The notes below the pieces were generated by a model, which was not told the origin of the DNA, searched no databases, and was given only the letters and a program-made list of their open reading frames with translations. Positions 1 through 27,100 of a DNA stretch of 64,000 nt are shown here, piece after piece. The DNA is taken from positions 5,938,001 through 6,002,000 of the forward strand of contig NC_089724.1 in assembly GCF_035083965.1 (NCBI RefSeq), read 5' to 3'. The DNA is from Branchiostoma lanceolatum (lineage: Eukaryota; Chordata; Leptocardii; Amphioxiformes; Branchiostomatidae). The stretch's first letter is position 1, and every line of letters begins with the position of its first letter. The position numbers and the translations under genes were made by a program.

Positions 1-95
1 TACATGTCGGGTGAGCGACACAGCCGGGATCAAACCCGGGGTTTCTAGTTCCAGAGGCAAGATCGCTAACCACTGGACTACGCACGCTACGTGAA
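1..95 (-). repeat. tRNA-derived SINE head (partial)
   Basis: Read on the minus strand, this stretch has a polymerase III A-box-like block (TAGTCCAGTGGTTAG, about 69-83) followed by a B-box-like block (GGTTTGATCCC, about 29-39). That is the layout of a tRNA-like promoter. No complete cloverleaf is evident and the sequence is cut by the window edge, so a SINE head is likelier than a functional tRNA gene. The SINE at 44,295-44,567 has a similar head. Confidence 0.5.
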
Positions 96-438
96 AAAAA
101 ATTTAAAGGACAATGAACATGAAGCTGGCACGACAGACCTGTTCTTAGACTACTAAAATCAGATATATCTAAAGTATACATCAACGTTCTAACTGCTACA
201 TCTTTTCACTGTATAATGGCATTCTGTCACTGACAATACTTGACTGTCTTGGGTTCTCACATCACAGCGACTTCATATATTTGCATCATGGATGTTGCTT
301 ACATTGTGATAGTGTTGTTTGAACTAATCATGACAGTATAAAAATGACTACACAAATTGACTTTCAAAATCCAATTTTCGGGCCCTTATGTTGCTTTGGA
401 CCCCTTTAACTCTTGTAAGTTGTACCCATTATACTTAC

Positions 439-15908
<15,470 letters not shown>

Positions 15909-16748
15909 CTAAAATAATAACAGCATCACATCAATGTTAGAAATCAATATCAATGGCTTGTTGGCACCATTTGTGAAATTGATTAAAGTTTTCTTCATCG
16001 TTATACACCTTTTTCTACATCACACTTAAGCCTTGTTGGGAAGATACAGATTTTCTACTGCCTTGGAAAAACACTATTTTTGTAAATCTTCTTGGGCAAC
16101 TTTGGGAGAAGTGGTTTTAAATGAAGGGGTATGCCTGTAAAAGTTTTCCCACAGTGCAAAGATTTATTGTTGTTGTTGTTGTTGTCTCACTCAATAATGT
16201 CAATAATATAACAGCATGTGCCCAACCTACTAGTAATCCAAACCTCCTTGCCTATTAAATATACTCAGTCAAAACGCATTTGGATATTTTAGAAATCACA
16301 AAGAAATTCTAAATTCTCTAAACAAATGCACATGATGAATTAAACGCGGTTACCAAGTTGAACACATGCACAAAAGACCTGGGAATTGTTTGAGATTTTG
16401 TTTCATACATTATTAAGATCTTCCCTATGGTGACCAATCCCATCATTTCATCTAACAATCCCTGGAGCTCCGGTGACGTAAGGGTCGGTAAGTCGATCAA
16501 CAAAAATTCTTGTGTATCAACCAATCATCTCATGTCAGAGATAATTAGATCAATATGATTGATGGTATTCCCCAGAGGCCAATTATGTAGCAAATCTAAA
16601 AGACTACAAAAATTATGCAAAAGGTGTAAAATCATGCAGGAACGTGCGATAATCTTAGCTTAATAAGTTTCAAGATACAGATGACAGTGACTCAATATAA
16701 TCTTGTAAAATTTGAGGTTATTTTTGAAACATGATACTGTAATGTTAC

Positions 16749-16976
16749 GTGCCTGTCAGTCCCGGTACTTGCTGCACTGGAAGGCGGGGGTTGGGCCGTA
16801 TCCTTCCCGCGGCCTGCTTTCCGTGGTCCCGGCAACTCTACCGTACTCGTCACCGCTTCTCTTTCCGTCCCTCCTTCCTCTTTTTCTCCCTCTCCGTTCG
16901 TTCCATTCGGTAAAACCGTGCTCAGTTCCGTCTTTGCTTCCATCTTTGATCTGTGTTTACCTTCCCACTTCTGCAA
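16749..16976 (-). CDS. Candidate first coding exon of the WDR49/64-like gene
   Basis: A minus-strand open stretch begins with ATG at 16976 (second ATG at 16943) and can end at a GTAAC donor just before 16749. It encodes a low-complexity, charged and Ser/Pro-rich segment. It lies upstream of the first firm exon (15821-15908) in a GC-rich, CpG-containing stretch suitable for a promoter-proximal exon. Against it: this donor is phase 0, but the next firm exon needs phase 2, so either another small exon is missing or this is only 5' UTR. No family homology is visible. Confidence 0.3.
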
Positions 16977-16979
16977 CTT

Positions 16980-17476
16980 CCTTCCTTCGCTCTGATAGCC
17001 TCGTTTGCCCTCTCACCACCTTTCAGTCATAACGACAAGCATCTCCAACCTATACTGCACTGTGTTTATCGACTGATATCCTTCTACATCACTCTAAATG
17101 CCTAGAAAATCGCATAATCTCCGGCAAAGATCAGGAATCACAACGTGAAATCTGCAACAAGTCGCGATCTGTCACAAGTAGTGGCTCATCTGTAGTGGCT
17201 TGTCAGTTTCCATGGGCGCAAAATCTCGCGCTGTGATTGGTCCATAGATGATCTAATTTGGAGCTGTTCGTTGCTAAGTTTTTACTGCCTATCAATAGAA
17301 TCAGATAGAATTTACTTATTTCCAGATTCTGTAGCAGTTTAGAGGACCTACGAGCTAGAATTATGATAAATTAAGGTTATGGGTTTATTATTTTATCAAA
17401 TAAGATCATTTAGAGGTAATTGGTGAGAAAAAGGTCGGATTAAAAAGGCACCTATATTTCGAACACCTAAAACAAA
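16980..17476. promoter_or_regulatory. Divergent promoter region between the WD gene and the SFT2 gene
   Basis: The 5' ends of the minus-strand WD gene and the plus-strand SFT2 gene face each other here, separated by about 0.5-0.7 kb. The stretch around 16,760-17,000 is GC- and CpG-richer than the flanks. No TATA box is convincing. Head-to-head spacing below 1 kb suggests a shared promoter, but transcription start sites cannot be seen. Confidence 0.45.
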
Positions 17477-20400
17477 ATGGCGGAGCTGAATGCGTCGCTG
17501 AAAGCCTACTTGGCAGAGAGTCGAAACAAAAACGGGTCCAAAAACAAATCTCCAACAGACTCCACTACAAACGGAAGCCTGTCCAACGGGCTGGGGACAT
17601 GGGCGCCCAAGTTACCGTCGTTTCTCGGCGGACAGAAAGACGAGGAGGCCCAAGCAGAGAACGGTAGTAACGGGTGGTTTGGCCAGGCACAGAAGGACCC
17701 ATGTTGTCCCAGTTTGGTGAGTTGGCAACAGTTTATCTTCTCACAGTCATGATTAAAAAATACACATTATTTCTCATCGGCTAATTTTGCGGTACCCTAA
17801 GTACTTTGGAAATATGAGTATTGACGTGACTGTTATCAGATAGCAGTGATTCACTGCGATTTGAGCTGTAAATTATACATGACAAAATTTTTGTCAAATG
17901 TACATGACCTTTACCTGGCCTTTAAATAAGGGAAATACAGAAGTATCATTTTTATCGTTTTTGCTTCTTTTTGTAAAGACAGAACTGTAAATTTTGAGTG
18001 GAAATGGATTTGAAATAGGGTACAATCCGGTACTCTACAAGTTACTTATCTTCAAGCAGATCAATCGGTGGCAATTAAGACAGTATCCAAAGGGCAAAAG
18101 CAGTTTTATTGGCCACTCGTCTTTGCCACCAAATTATAGATCTACTAAGAAGTTGGAGATTAGGCATGAGCCAGATGGCAACGATATATCAGTATTTCCC
18201 TTATAATTTTTGACCCTAGACAAGTTTTTACGCAAAAGTGTCAAATAACCAAATAAAATGTAGTCGATTATTTTGTGTCTTGGCCTCTCCACAGACGAGA
18301 ACACAAAGGATCATGGGATTCATGCTGTGCCTCTGTGCAGGTCTCTTCTGTTTCTCACTGGTGAGTAGATAACGATGGCTGAATTTGAGATCTTCTTCTG
18401 AAGTTGTTGTTCCTTTGCTTGAATCATTAGCTGGTGCAATACCTTTTTTTTTGTATATTTACCATGTCTTATTTGTTTGTTTGTAGTTGTACCTTCTTCA
18501 CTTCACTTACTACCAAGCCTGACTGCTAGCCTGGCTACACTTTACATTTATTCTATCCTGGGTGCCATCCAATTACTACCAGGGCTCCTGTGTTTGCTTA
18601 CCTGTTTTCGGGGAAGTGAGTATAGGAGCCCCCGCCAGTAGAAATTGGATGGCACCCAGGCTACACTTATAATTATACCAGTTGACATTCAGAAATTTTA
18701 GTACCCAATGAACAGAGAGTTTATACACTTCAGAACAACATTAATTTTAAGGAAAAAAAGGAGTCATGTTTTTTTTATATGTTGATAACCTCCAGGCTGC
18801 CATGTACGCTCCAGTCATGATCCTGAAGGCCAGGAAGTTTTCCCTCCTCTACACAATGGGCAGCCTTTTCTTCATAGGCAGGTAAGCCATCAACAGTTAG
18901 AGTGTCTACAGTGGACACATTACCAACTTGGACCATGGCTTATCTGGTCAAGTTGGACCAACACTGGGGTTGACTGACTTGAGTCCTAACCCAACACCTA
19001 GGTTGAGTCCCAACTCGACACCTACGTAGGTAAAGCCCTAACTCTAACAAAGAAAACTATTGTCAATGTTGTTGGTACGAGTTGGTAATGGCCTGACTCG
19101 ACCTGATTCTGTCTACAGTGCTCACATGTTGTGGGTAGCATATTTCTATAAATCTGTAAGGTTGCAGTCAGACTGACCACGTAGACAAGTTATCCTTTAC
19201 ACAGGTGTCAACATATCCGCTAGTTCTGAATCAAAGTTCAACTGTAATTGCCAACACAAAAAAAAGGACTTACTCGCATTTTTTACTGACCAACCCGTCT
19301 TTGTCAAGAATGAGCAATCCACTATTTCAATCTGTGGTGTCACGTTATCCAGATAGAACACGTTGAGCAGTGTCATTTAAAGGAACATTCTACTCCAGAA
19401 GCAGGCATTATCAGACACTAAATTTCTATCTAGTTTGAATCTAGTTTGTTTTGTCAGATTTAAGTTGAGCCTTGAGGCCTGAATGCATTTAGTGAACAGT
19501 ACAGCCGTCAAGATATTGAAGTCCCCAAAGGACCCTTCCAACAATGACAGCTAAGTGTTTCTTACAAAAGTACCAAAATCTCTGTATACCAATAGGGGAT
19601 AGTCTTCAAAAATTTTTGTGTACCTTCCTAGATGTGTGATAGTCACTTGACTGCTTTTGTTGAGCTTATCCCGTCTACTGTTAGCCAGAAAGTGTCCCCA
19701 AAGTTGGCTGCTGTCAGTGTCAGGCTGTGCTCCACTAGTTGTTGTTTACCATATTTTTCTTCCCGTCTGTGTCTCCAGTTTCTCCCTGTTGTGGGGTCCG
19801 TACAACCACATGAAGCACCTCCTGTCCTCCGAGAGGTTACCGTTCACCACCGCGTACTTCGGGTCCATGTTTGCCACATTATACTTCGCTATGGTGGTAA
19901 GTATGTCCGTTAACCCTGTCATACAGCATGATAATTGAGTCTGCAAGCTCTGAATGTTATTTTTGGCAGTAACACGCTTGATGTTCTCTTGATCATCGCA
20001 TGGTTTTGAGGGATCGGCCGATATTTTCAGGTCACCGAGCCCTGTTAAAAATGATAGGATGGATTTTCAGGGGGAAAATATGCGTGACCCTCTGTCGATC
20101 AACTAATATGGCTGAAGTCATGAGCTGTGTGACGGGCTTTAGAGAGAAGTAGAATTGTGATTTAGCTAGGGTTTGCTGGTCACCAACATGGGGGAAATGT
20201 TCTTGTGAATGATAGTGTGTAGCTTACAGCTCAATAAGTGCATGTATGGCAAGATTTGAGGCCTATTGTTGGCGGACACACAAAGGAATGATCTTACAAC
20301 AATTATTTTCTAACCTATCTACAGGAACAGAGCACAATCCTCACAACCGTCTTTGCCATCATACAAATCATCGCGCTTCTGTGGTGAGTGTTCGTCTTTA

Positions 20401-21333
20401 CCCTTTTCCATCAGGATTACAGTTAGTGGTGCATGTAAGAGATTCATTGTGTGTATGAGTTAAAAACAAGGCGATAAGCGACATTTAGACAATCAAGACT
20501 GACTGAGAAGTTATGTTTTCCCCAATATACTGTAAATGCAGAAATATTCACAGGGATTTGATTTCACGGTAGAGAAGAAATTGGGTGTTCCCGGTGGTTT
20601 TAAGCTCGCATTTGAAACAATAGTAGTGCTACAGTCACATAATGGAAACACTTTTCACGGTGGTTTTAAGTTTGCGGTAAAGAGTTCACCGCGAAAACTG
20701 GGAGCATATAACCACCGCGAACATTTCTGTATTTGCAATAGCCCTGCACATACAGTAAAACCATTTTTTAAGTTAATCCGCTACAGTATCAAGAATCTTT
20801 CAATATCATTTTATTTCATTCCACCAGCAGGACAGCTTTGATAGAACAACTTGTCACCTTTCCCGTGGTCTGTGTAGGTTCCGAATCAAATCTGGGAAAC
20901 TATAACTGCGTGCGTCAGACGTTGTGTTGGTCTGTTTATTGGTCAGAAATTACCCGTACAATGGCAGCCAGTGCTGAATTGCTGCAGGGTTTACAATCAC
21001 ATAATACTTGTCAGATACATATTTGCTCCACACTTGCACTTTGTGGAACTGTCGCAAGGGTCTGGGCGACTGCCATTTGGCACCAGCAGGTGACCTCAAT
21101 ACGACCTTCCCCAACCGAAGTCAGGTACCCATTCACACCTGGGTGGAGTGAGTAAAGTCGTGTTAAGTGTGGTATTTGAATACCACAATTCATATTGTTC
21201 CTGTATCTTTTTTTCCTGTGTGCACAGGTATGTGGCCAGCTACATCCCAGGGGGACAGACGGGACTGAAGTTTTTCACCAGGCTCTTTTCCTCAGCAGCA
21301 TCCAAGGCAGTGAAGAGCACAATACCTGTGTGA
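17477..21333 (+). CDS. SFT2D3: SFT2-domain vesicle transport protein (SFT2D3-like), 6 exons
   Basis: Exons are 17477-17716, 18295-18360, 18796-18881, 19779-19896, 20325-20383 and 21228-21333. All have GT-AG borders and compatible phases, giving 224 residues. The start is the first ATG, in an AAAATGG context. An 80-residue Ser/Gly/Asn-rich cytosolic N-terminus is followed by four hydrophobic segments: MGFMLCLCAGLFCFSL, then FSLLYTMGSLFFIGSFSLLW, then the FGSMFATLYFAMV region, then TVFAIIQIIALLW. The family motif RKFSLLYTMGS lies between the first two. SFT2/Got1-type proteins are Golgi/endosome tetra-spanning membrane proteins that aid fusion of retrograde vesicles. The long N-terminus and total length are closer to SFT2D3 than to the shorter SFT2D1/2. 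The assignment to the family is firm; the exact paralogue is less so. Confidence 0.92.
18557..18660. mobile_element. Small foldback/MITE
   Basis: The left arm CCTGGGTGCCATCCAATT and the right arm AATTGGATGGCACCCAGG are exact complements. Imperfect pairing continues inward (ACTACCAGGGCTCCT against AGGAGCCCCCGCCAGT). It lies in intron 2 of the SFT2 gene. Confidence 0.75.
20528..20741. mobile_element. MITE, family B, copy 2
   Basis: It starts TACTGTAAATGCAGAAATATT and ends AACATTTCTGTATTTGCAATA, which are imperfect inverted repeats. It shares the CACGGTGGTTTTAAG and ACCACCGCGAACA inner blocks with the copy at 13,418-13,585. It lies in the last intron of the SFT2 gene and encodes nothing. Confidence 0.75.
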
Positions 21334-22810
21334 GAGATGCACACCCCTAGCCTGGTTTCCACCCTATTCTAGATCCAGAGCGTTTCTTTGATCGCTTCCC
21401 TTGCCAAATAGTCTGGCACCCGTTAATGCTATGGTCCCATTTTCAAAGCGAGGCCCGGCCGGGCAGCTTGTGGGAACGAAAAATGTGATATAAAAGACAA
21501 CAAAAGACACAAAGCGTTAAAAAAATTACTCCTAACCATATATTGTGTATTTTCTTGAAATGCAATTTTATTTTTCCTTTTCGCAAACAGCTTGACCGTG
21601 CCCCACTTTGGAAATGGGACCATAGCATGAAGAAGAATGATTGACATTTGAATATTTAAGTAAAAAATATATATGAGAGCTCCAATTGCCTTGCCTTATT
21701 GTGACAGTCCTTGCAATCACATGGTAACAGGATTCAAAACAGGCATTCGGAAGTTTGGTCCCTGTTACACCGCTTCCGAGAAATATTTGATTCGGAAATG
21801 ATGCAGGACGTAAGGACCAAATGTTTAAATGGGGACGAGGGCCAGATTATTCTGTGAAAAAGCTATGGGAGGAGCTTGAATAGGATTGATACCTGGCTAG
21901 CACTCTCTCACAAAAACGTCTAAGAGAAACTTAACCTTTATGAACTTGAGGAGCATGGACGAGTCAAAGACTTATCCTCACTGTGAGGTACCTTGATGGA
22001 CATATCTTTCACACGACTCTTCCTTCCCTTGAGGAAATGACTTTGAATTTTGTACCACTTAAAATACTTGAATATGCCAAAAATTTGTAACATATAGTAA
22101 GTACATGTGTTTGTCTGAAAACCAGAGCGATTGTTCAAGTTCTGGATGCTGTCATCATACCTACATGTATTACAGTTTGGTCATTATGGTGTTTTAAAAT
22201 TGTGATGGAGTTGGGTATGGTGGAGGAGAGTTGTATTTTTGGCAACTCTATCTGTGTTTTGTATATCTTCTTGCCCATTATCTTACAGAGACTGCTGTAT
22301 TCCACCGAAGTTGTTGCGACTTATAAATAGCATTGTTTTATGTGCAATGGACAGTTAGACTGTTAATTAAAAATGTATGCTATACTGCATATGATATGTA
22401 TATTTATTTATACTGAGTATAAATTTTGACATTTTGTTGTTAATAGCCATGTAAAATTGCCATTTATCCATGGCCTCAGTGAACCTTTTCAATAGTGTTC
22501 TTTGAATTTGATGGTGTTAAATTTTCCTTGAAAACTATCAGGCATGTTTAACATATGATATCATTTCCTAGTGAGAAAACAATATTATTTGTTGAATTTC
22601 ATCCCTATTACTGACATGTCTATGAAGAAGACATTATTACAGTAATACATGCTTGTACATGCTACATGAGAGCAAAATGTGAGGCGTAAGGTTTGGTCCA
22701 GGTGGATTATATCGTTTTCTTTATTGTGTATGATATGATGTAACTAGACAATGACATTATGTAAAGCTATTTAAAGCTACAGCTGTACAGAAAATGTTGC
22801 AATAAAAGAG
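21334..22810 (+). other. SFT2 gene 3' flank / probable 3' UTR
   Basis: After the stop codon there is about 1.5 kb without coding potential, ending near an AATAAA signal at 22801-22806, which is the likely polyadenylation signal. From about 22,010 onward this stretch is homologous to 41,050-41,990, including the poly(A) signal region. Confidence 0.55.
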
Positions 22811-23513
22811 TCTATATAATTATGTGGAAAATTCTGCCTTATTTTTGACCATAAATTCCTTCAAAGTTCTGCTCAAATGAAGTTGCTATGGTATCATTTT
22901 GTGTACATTAATTAGCTCGGCTCGAAATTCAGTTTTGGAAATAGGTGCACTGGTGCAACCCTAGTCCGGGCAAGCTGCCCGATATGATGATGATGATGGT
23001 GCACCCAACCAAAAAAAATAGGTGCACAGAAAGAATTTTGGGTGCACAACATAGAATAAAGTTGTATGTCAGCAAAACATAATTACAAAGTTTAACGCTC
23101 TTAAGAACTTCAATCTGTAATTCTATAGCTATAAAGCTTAAGATTTCAAACAAGTGATACATCAAGTACAACAAAAGGTTTTATTATTTTTTTCTGATAC
23201 ATAACTCAAGAATATTCTGTATACTTACTGTATACTTACTGTTGATACTGCAAACTATCATAAGTGAAATAAGAAAATTGATATAGCAGATATCCTGTAA
23301 TGTGCAAATCGGAGCTTTGGAAAGCTCCACCTCTTCATGTTGAGTCTAGCCACTGGTGCAGTCCCTACAAAAGGAGCAAGAAGAAAAAATACTTTGTTGT
23401 ACAATGTCAGCAGAAAAATCTTGCAAATACCTTGACTGGAACATCACATTACTTATTTGAAAATCACCTGGTGTAAGCTCACACAGAAAGGACAGAAGAC
23501 TTCAGCTGTGTAC

Positions 23514-24109
23514 TTACTGTCCCAAGACTTCCACACGCATGCTGAGGTAACTATTCCATGTCTGCGGCCAGAACCGGACATAACGTGCAGTTACCGACGG
23601 GTCCAACAGGTGGCGCACTTCAGTGTCCTGATCAGAGTTGCCAGAGAAGACCTAGGAGGGTATTGTAAAGAAAGTCAAAGAACAGGCTACCAGCAACCCC
23701 ACACAAAACAAGAGTTTGGAGATCTCATATCTCCATGAAATATATATAATGCAAATTAGACCCTCATTTGGATAATTCACATTGAACCATCTTCACCTTC
23801 ACATAACTTAGTTTGCATAATTTGCTCTTCATTATGTACATCTCTGTCTGCATATAAAATATCATGGAAATCCGTCGTTCCTTTGTTCAGTTATTCCCCT
23901 TGGAAGATTTTGACAAAAACGCCCCTGCAGTTCCAGAGCAAGCTGCCAGGTGGCCAAAACCTACAGCACTTCTTCCTTACATCACAAGCTAAAATAGACC
24001 ATAGCATGTTCAGGTCAAAAGATACAGAAAATGGAAGTTCTGCTGCTGTACCAAGGCCACATACCAGGGGGCCCAAAATCGACCTTAGGCACACACGAAC
24101 ACACACATG

Positions 24110-24175
<66 letters not shown>

Positions 24176-27100
24176 CACAAAACTATACCTCCATTTTTCA
24201 TGGAGATAAAAAGGATCACAAACTGAGATCAACTTTGTTGGAACATAATAATGTTATGCACATAGTTTCTCTAGCTGAAGTAGAACAGGTACATAATTCA
24301 TACATGCAAGTTTAGAGAAAAATTGTGGACTACCAACCTTCTCCCGTCCCAGTTTGTCCAGGTATGTGGACCACGTGGTCCCGTCTCTGCTGAAGCGTAG
24401 TTTGTAGGATTTCACCCACTGATTTCCTGCTGGCCTGCCCTGGGTGATGACTCCAGCTACAGTCGTCTCTGCTCCCATGTCAACCTGAGCAGGGGGAAAA
24501 CGGCATCTTGGTACGCTCGTCAGGGTACCTGTTCTATCTGGCGTCAAGTTTCTCAACCAACATGTTACCAGGTTTCATGTAATAACTGTGTATCATGAGT
24601 GTTTCTCAATGATTACAAATCATACCTGTTTATCATCTTGTCCACCCAAATAACAGAAGTTGTCCAAAGTATGAGCTTAACAAAGAAGGTTATGCTAACA
24701 TTTATAATCAATTATGCAAATGAGGTCCTTACTAGCATATTTTAATTCAACGATGTTCACATAACTTCCAAATGCCATAAGTATGAAATTGCTGTCATTT
24801 TCTCATTAACTATGCAAATCAGGTCTTCATTTGCATACTTTCTATCTATAAACATTCCTCTCTTCTTCAGTTACAAATGTCACTTCGCACATATTTGAAT
24901 AGTCATATCATGGAACACAGCGGGTTTTTGAAATTAGAAATATGATTTGCATAATTATCGTCTTATCATGCAAAGCATCACTTAAGCTATCTACAAACCA
25001 AAACTCAATGATTCGTCAACCCCATCTTGAGATAGTATTTTCGCATTAATCATGCCAATGAGGTCTTCATTTGCATAGTTGATAGCTATGAATATTTCTG
25101 TCTTCCTCAGTTACATATGTCACATGTCTGAGAGTCCTATCATGAAATACGGCGGATATATAAACTTTTCTCATTAATTATGCAAATCATTTTCAGGTCT
25201 CATCAAGACCTACCTACCTACCAAATATCAACACAGTCCATCCAAGCCTTCTCAAGACCTACCCACATACGAAATCACGACAATCCATCCAAGTCTTCTT
25301 GAGTTATGTTGGTCATTTACATACACACATACGCACACACATACAAACGCTACCCAAAACATAACCTTCTCGGCGAAGGTAAAATGCGAAAGTAAATAAC
25401 CACATACAACCAACGGAGGCTTGATGAAAATATGACTGTCAGAGGAAGAAAAACGATTTCATATCAATAAAAAGAAACACGCAATCTAACAACAGATGCG
25501 GCACATGAGTTATATGACAGGGCTCAATACGATTGGCAATAGAGCAAGTTACACCGTGCAGCGTCCCCTCACCTGTAGCCACTCGTTGGTGTTCAGAGGG
25601 TAGTTGGCGCACCAGGCTCCGGCCCATCCGCCCTGGCTTGTGCGACCCTCCTCCGGGGAATGAAGACGAGCTTTGCTTGTGGCACAATCCGGATGTGTTG
25701 TGGATGCAGTGATGTGGCTATCAGGAATAGCGCCGCTCTCCATACCTAGTGGTACTGCAGTACACGGCCGCTACAGGATGGTAAACGTCGTCGTATTCAC
25801 CCATTGTCAACAGCACAATATGAAGTCGTTTAAAGTTCCTTGTAACTCGATGTAAGTTATCGGCTTAGTCTCAAAAAAGTTCGCCTCAAGCTCAAGTTCG
25901 TTTGTTAGCACAAGAACAGATCACGTTATCATATAATGATAACTACAGAACGCGCATCTGTAAGTACAAGGATACCTGTGGGCAGGATGGCTCCCCACAA
26001 CCTCCACATCCACATCCGCCGGGAGGTCCGGGGGGCCCGGGAACACCATCACGGCCGTCCCGCCCGTCTCGTCCGGCCGGCCCTTCAGGACCTCGAAAGG
26101 GACCTGTGACATTTGCAGTGAGATTTTATATCATTGCTAGCTCAGACAGAATTATGGTGATGCTGTTATTCCAATCCAACCGTTTCATGAAAAAGGCACA
26201 AATCAAAGACTCAAACGGCAAACACGCCGATATAAAGCGTAACATAAGAAGAAATATCGGTCAGAATTCTATTCTATTATGTTTCTCGTAAATTATGCAA
26301 ATAAGGTCATAATTTACGTAAAGACATCAGTTGATCATCTTTCCACCGAAATAACCGAAAAGTTATGACAGTGTTATCTTAACGAAGAAGGCCATTCTAG
26401 CATTTTCTGATCAATTATGCAGATTATGCCCTCATTTGCTTAATCTATATTCAACCATGTTCACCTTCACATAACCTGCCAGAAGTATGAACTTCCAGTT
26501 ACTTACCAATACGGAATTACAGTATTTTCCCATTAATCATGCAAATTTGGTCTTTATTTGAACAATTTTATCAATCAATGTCTCTCTATTTCTCAGTTAC
26601 ATATGTTACATTCTTTAATAGTCCTGTCATGGAATGCGGTGGCTTTATCAGGTCTTCTTTTTCGTATTAATTATGCAAATTAGATTCTGATTTGCATAAT
26701 TACTATTTCATTATATCAAGCATCACTTAAGCTATTCACATATCAAATACAAGTTGTACATGTACACAGGATCTAGCTATCCCTTTGTGTTTTGACCACT
26801 AGCTGTAGGGCCCCTGGGGACAGGCCCTGCCGGCAGGGGAATATTTGTCCCAGCGTGCAACGAAAATGTGTTAGGTGTCACATGTAAAAGAGTCTTATCA
26901 TGCAATAAAGCGGATCTATAAACTTCCCTTATTAATTATGCAAATTAGGGGGCCCCAAATTTGATCATTCCAAGGTTTGATAAAGACCTACCGAGCTACC
27001 AAATATCAAGATGATCCACAGAGGCATTCTCAAGTTATCGTGTTCATACACAGACAAACGCACGCTGGGCAAAACACAACTTTCTTGGCGAAGGTAATTA

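Noticed and set aside
16318..16524. Minus-strand frame as an extra N-terminal exon of the WD gene
   Set aside because: Composition and residues do not resemble WDR49/64 N-termini and no phase-2 donor fits the next exon.
25549..25743. F5/8C exon starting at the internal Met (MESGAIPD)
   Set aside because: The acceptor 22 bases before that Met codon (exon high end 25770) restores the expected CTAVPLG start and the correct phase.
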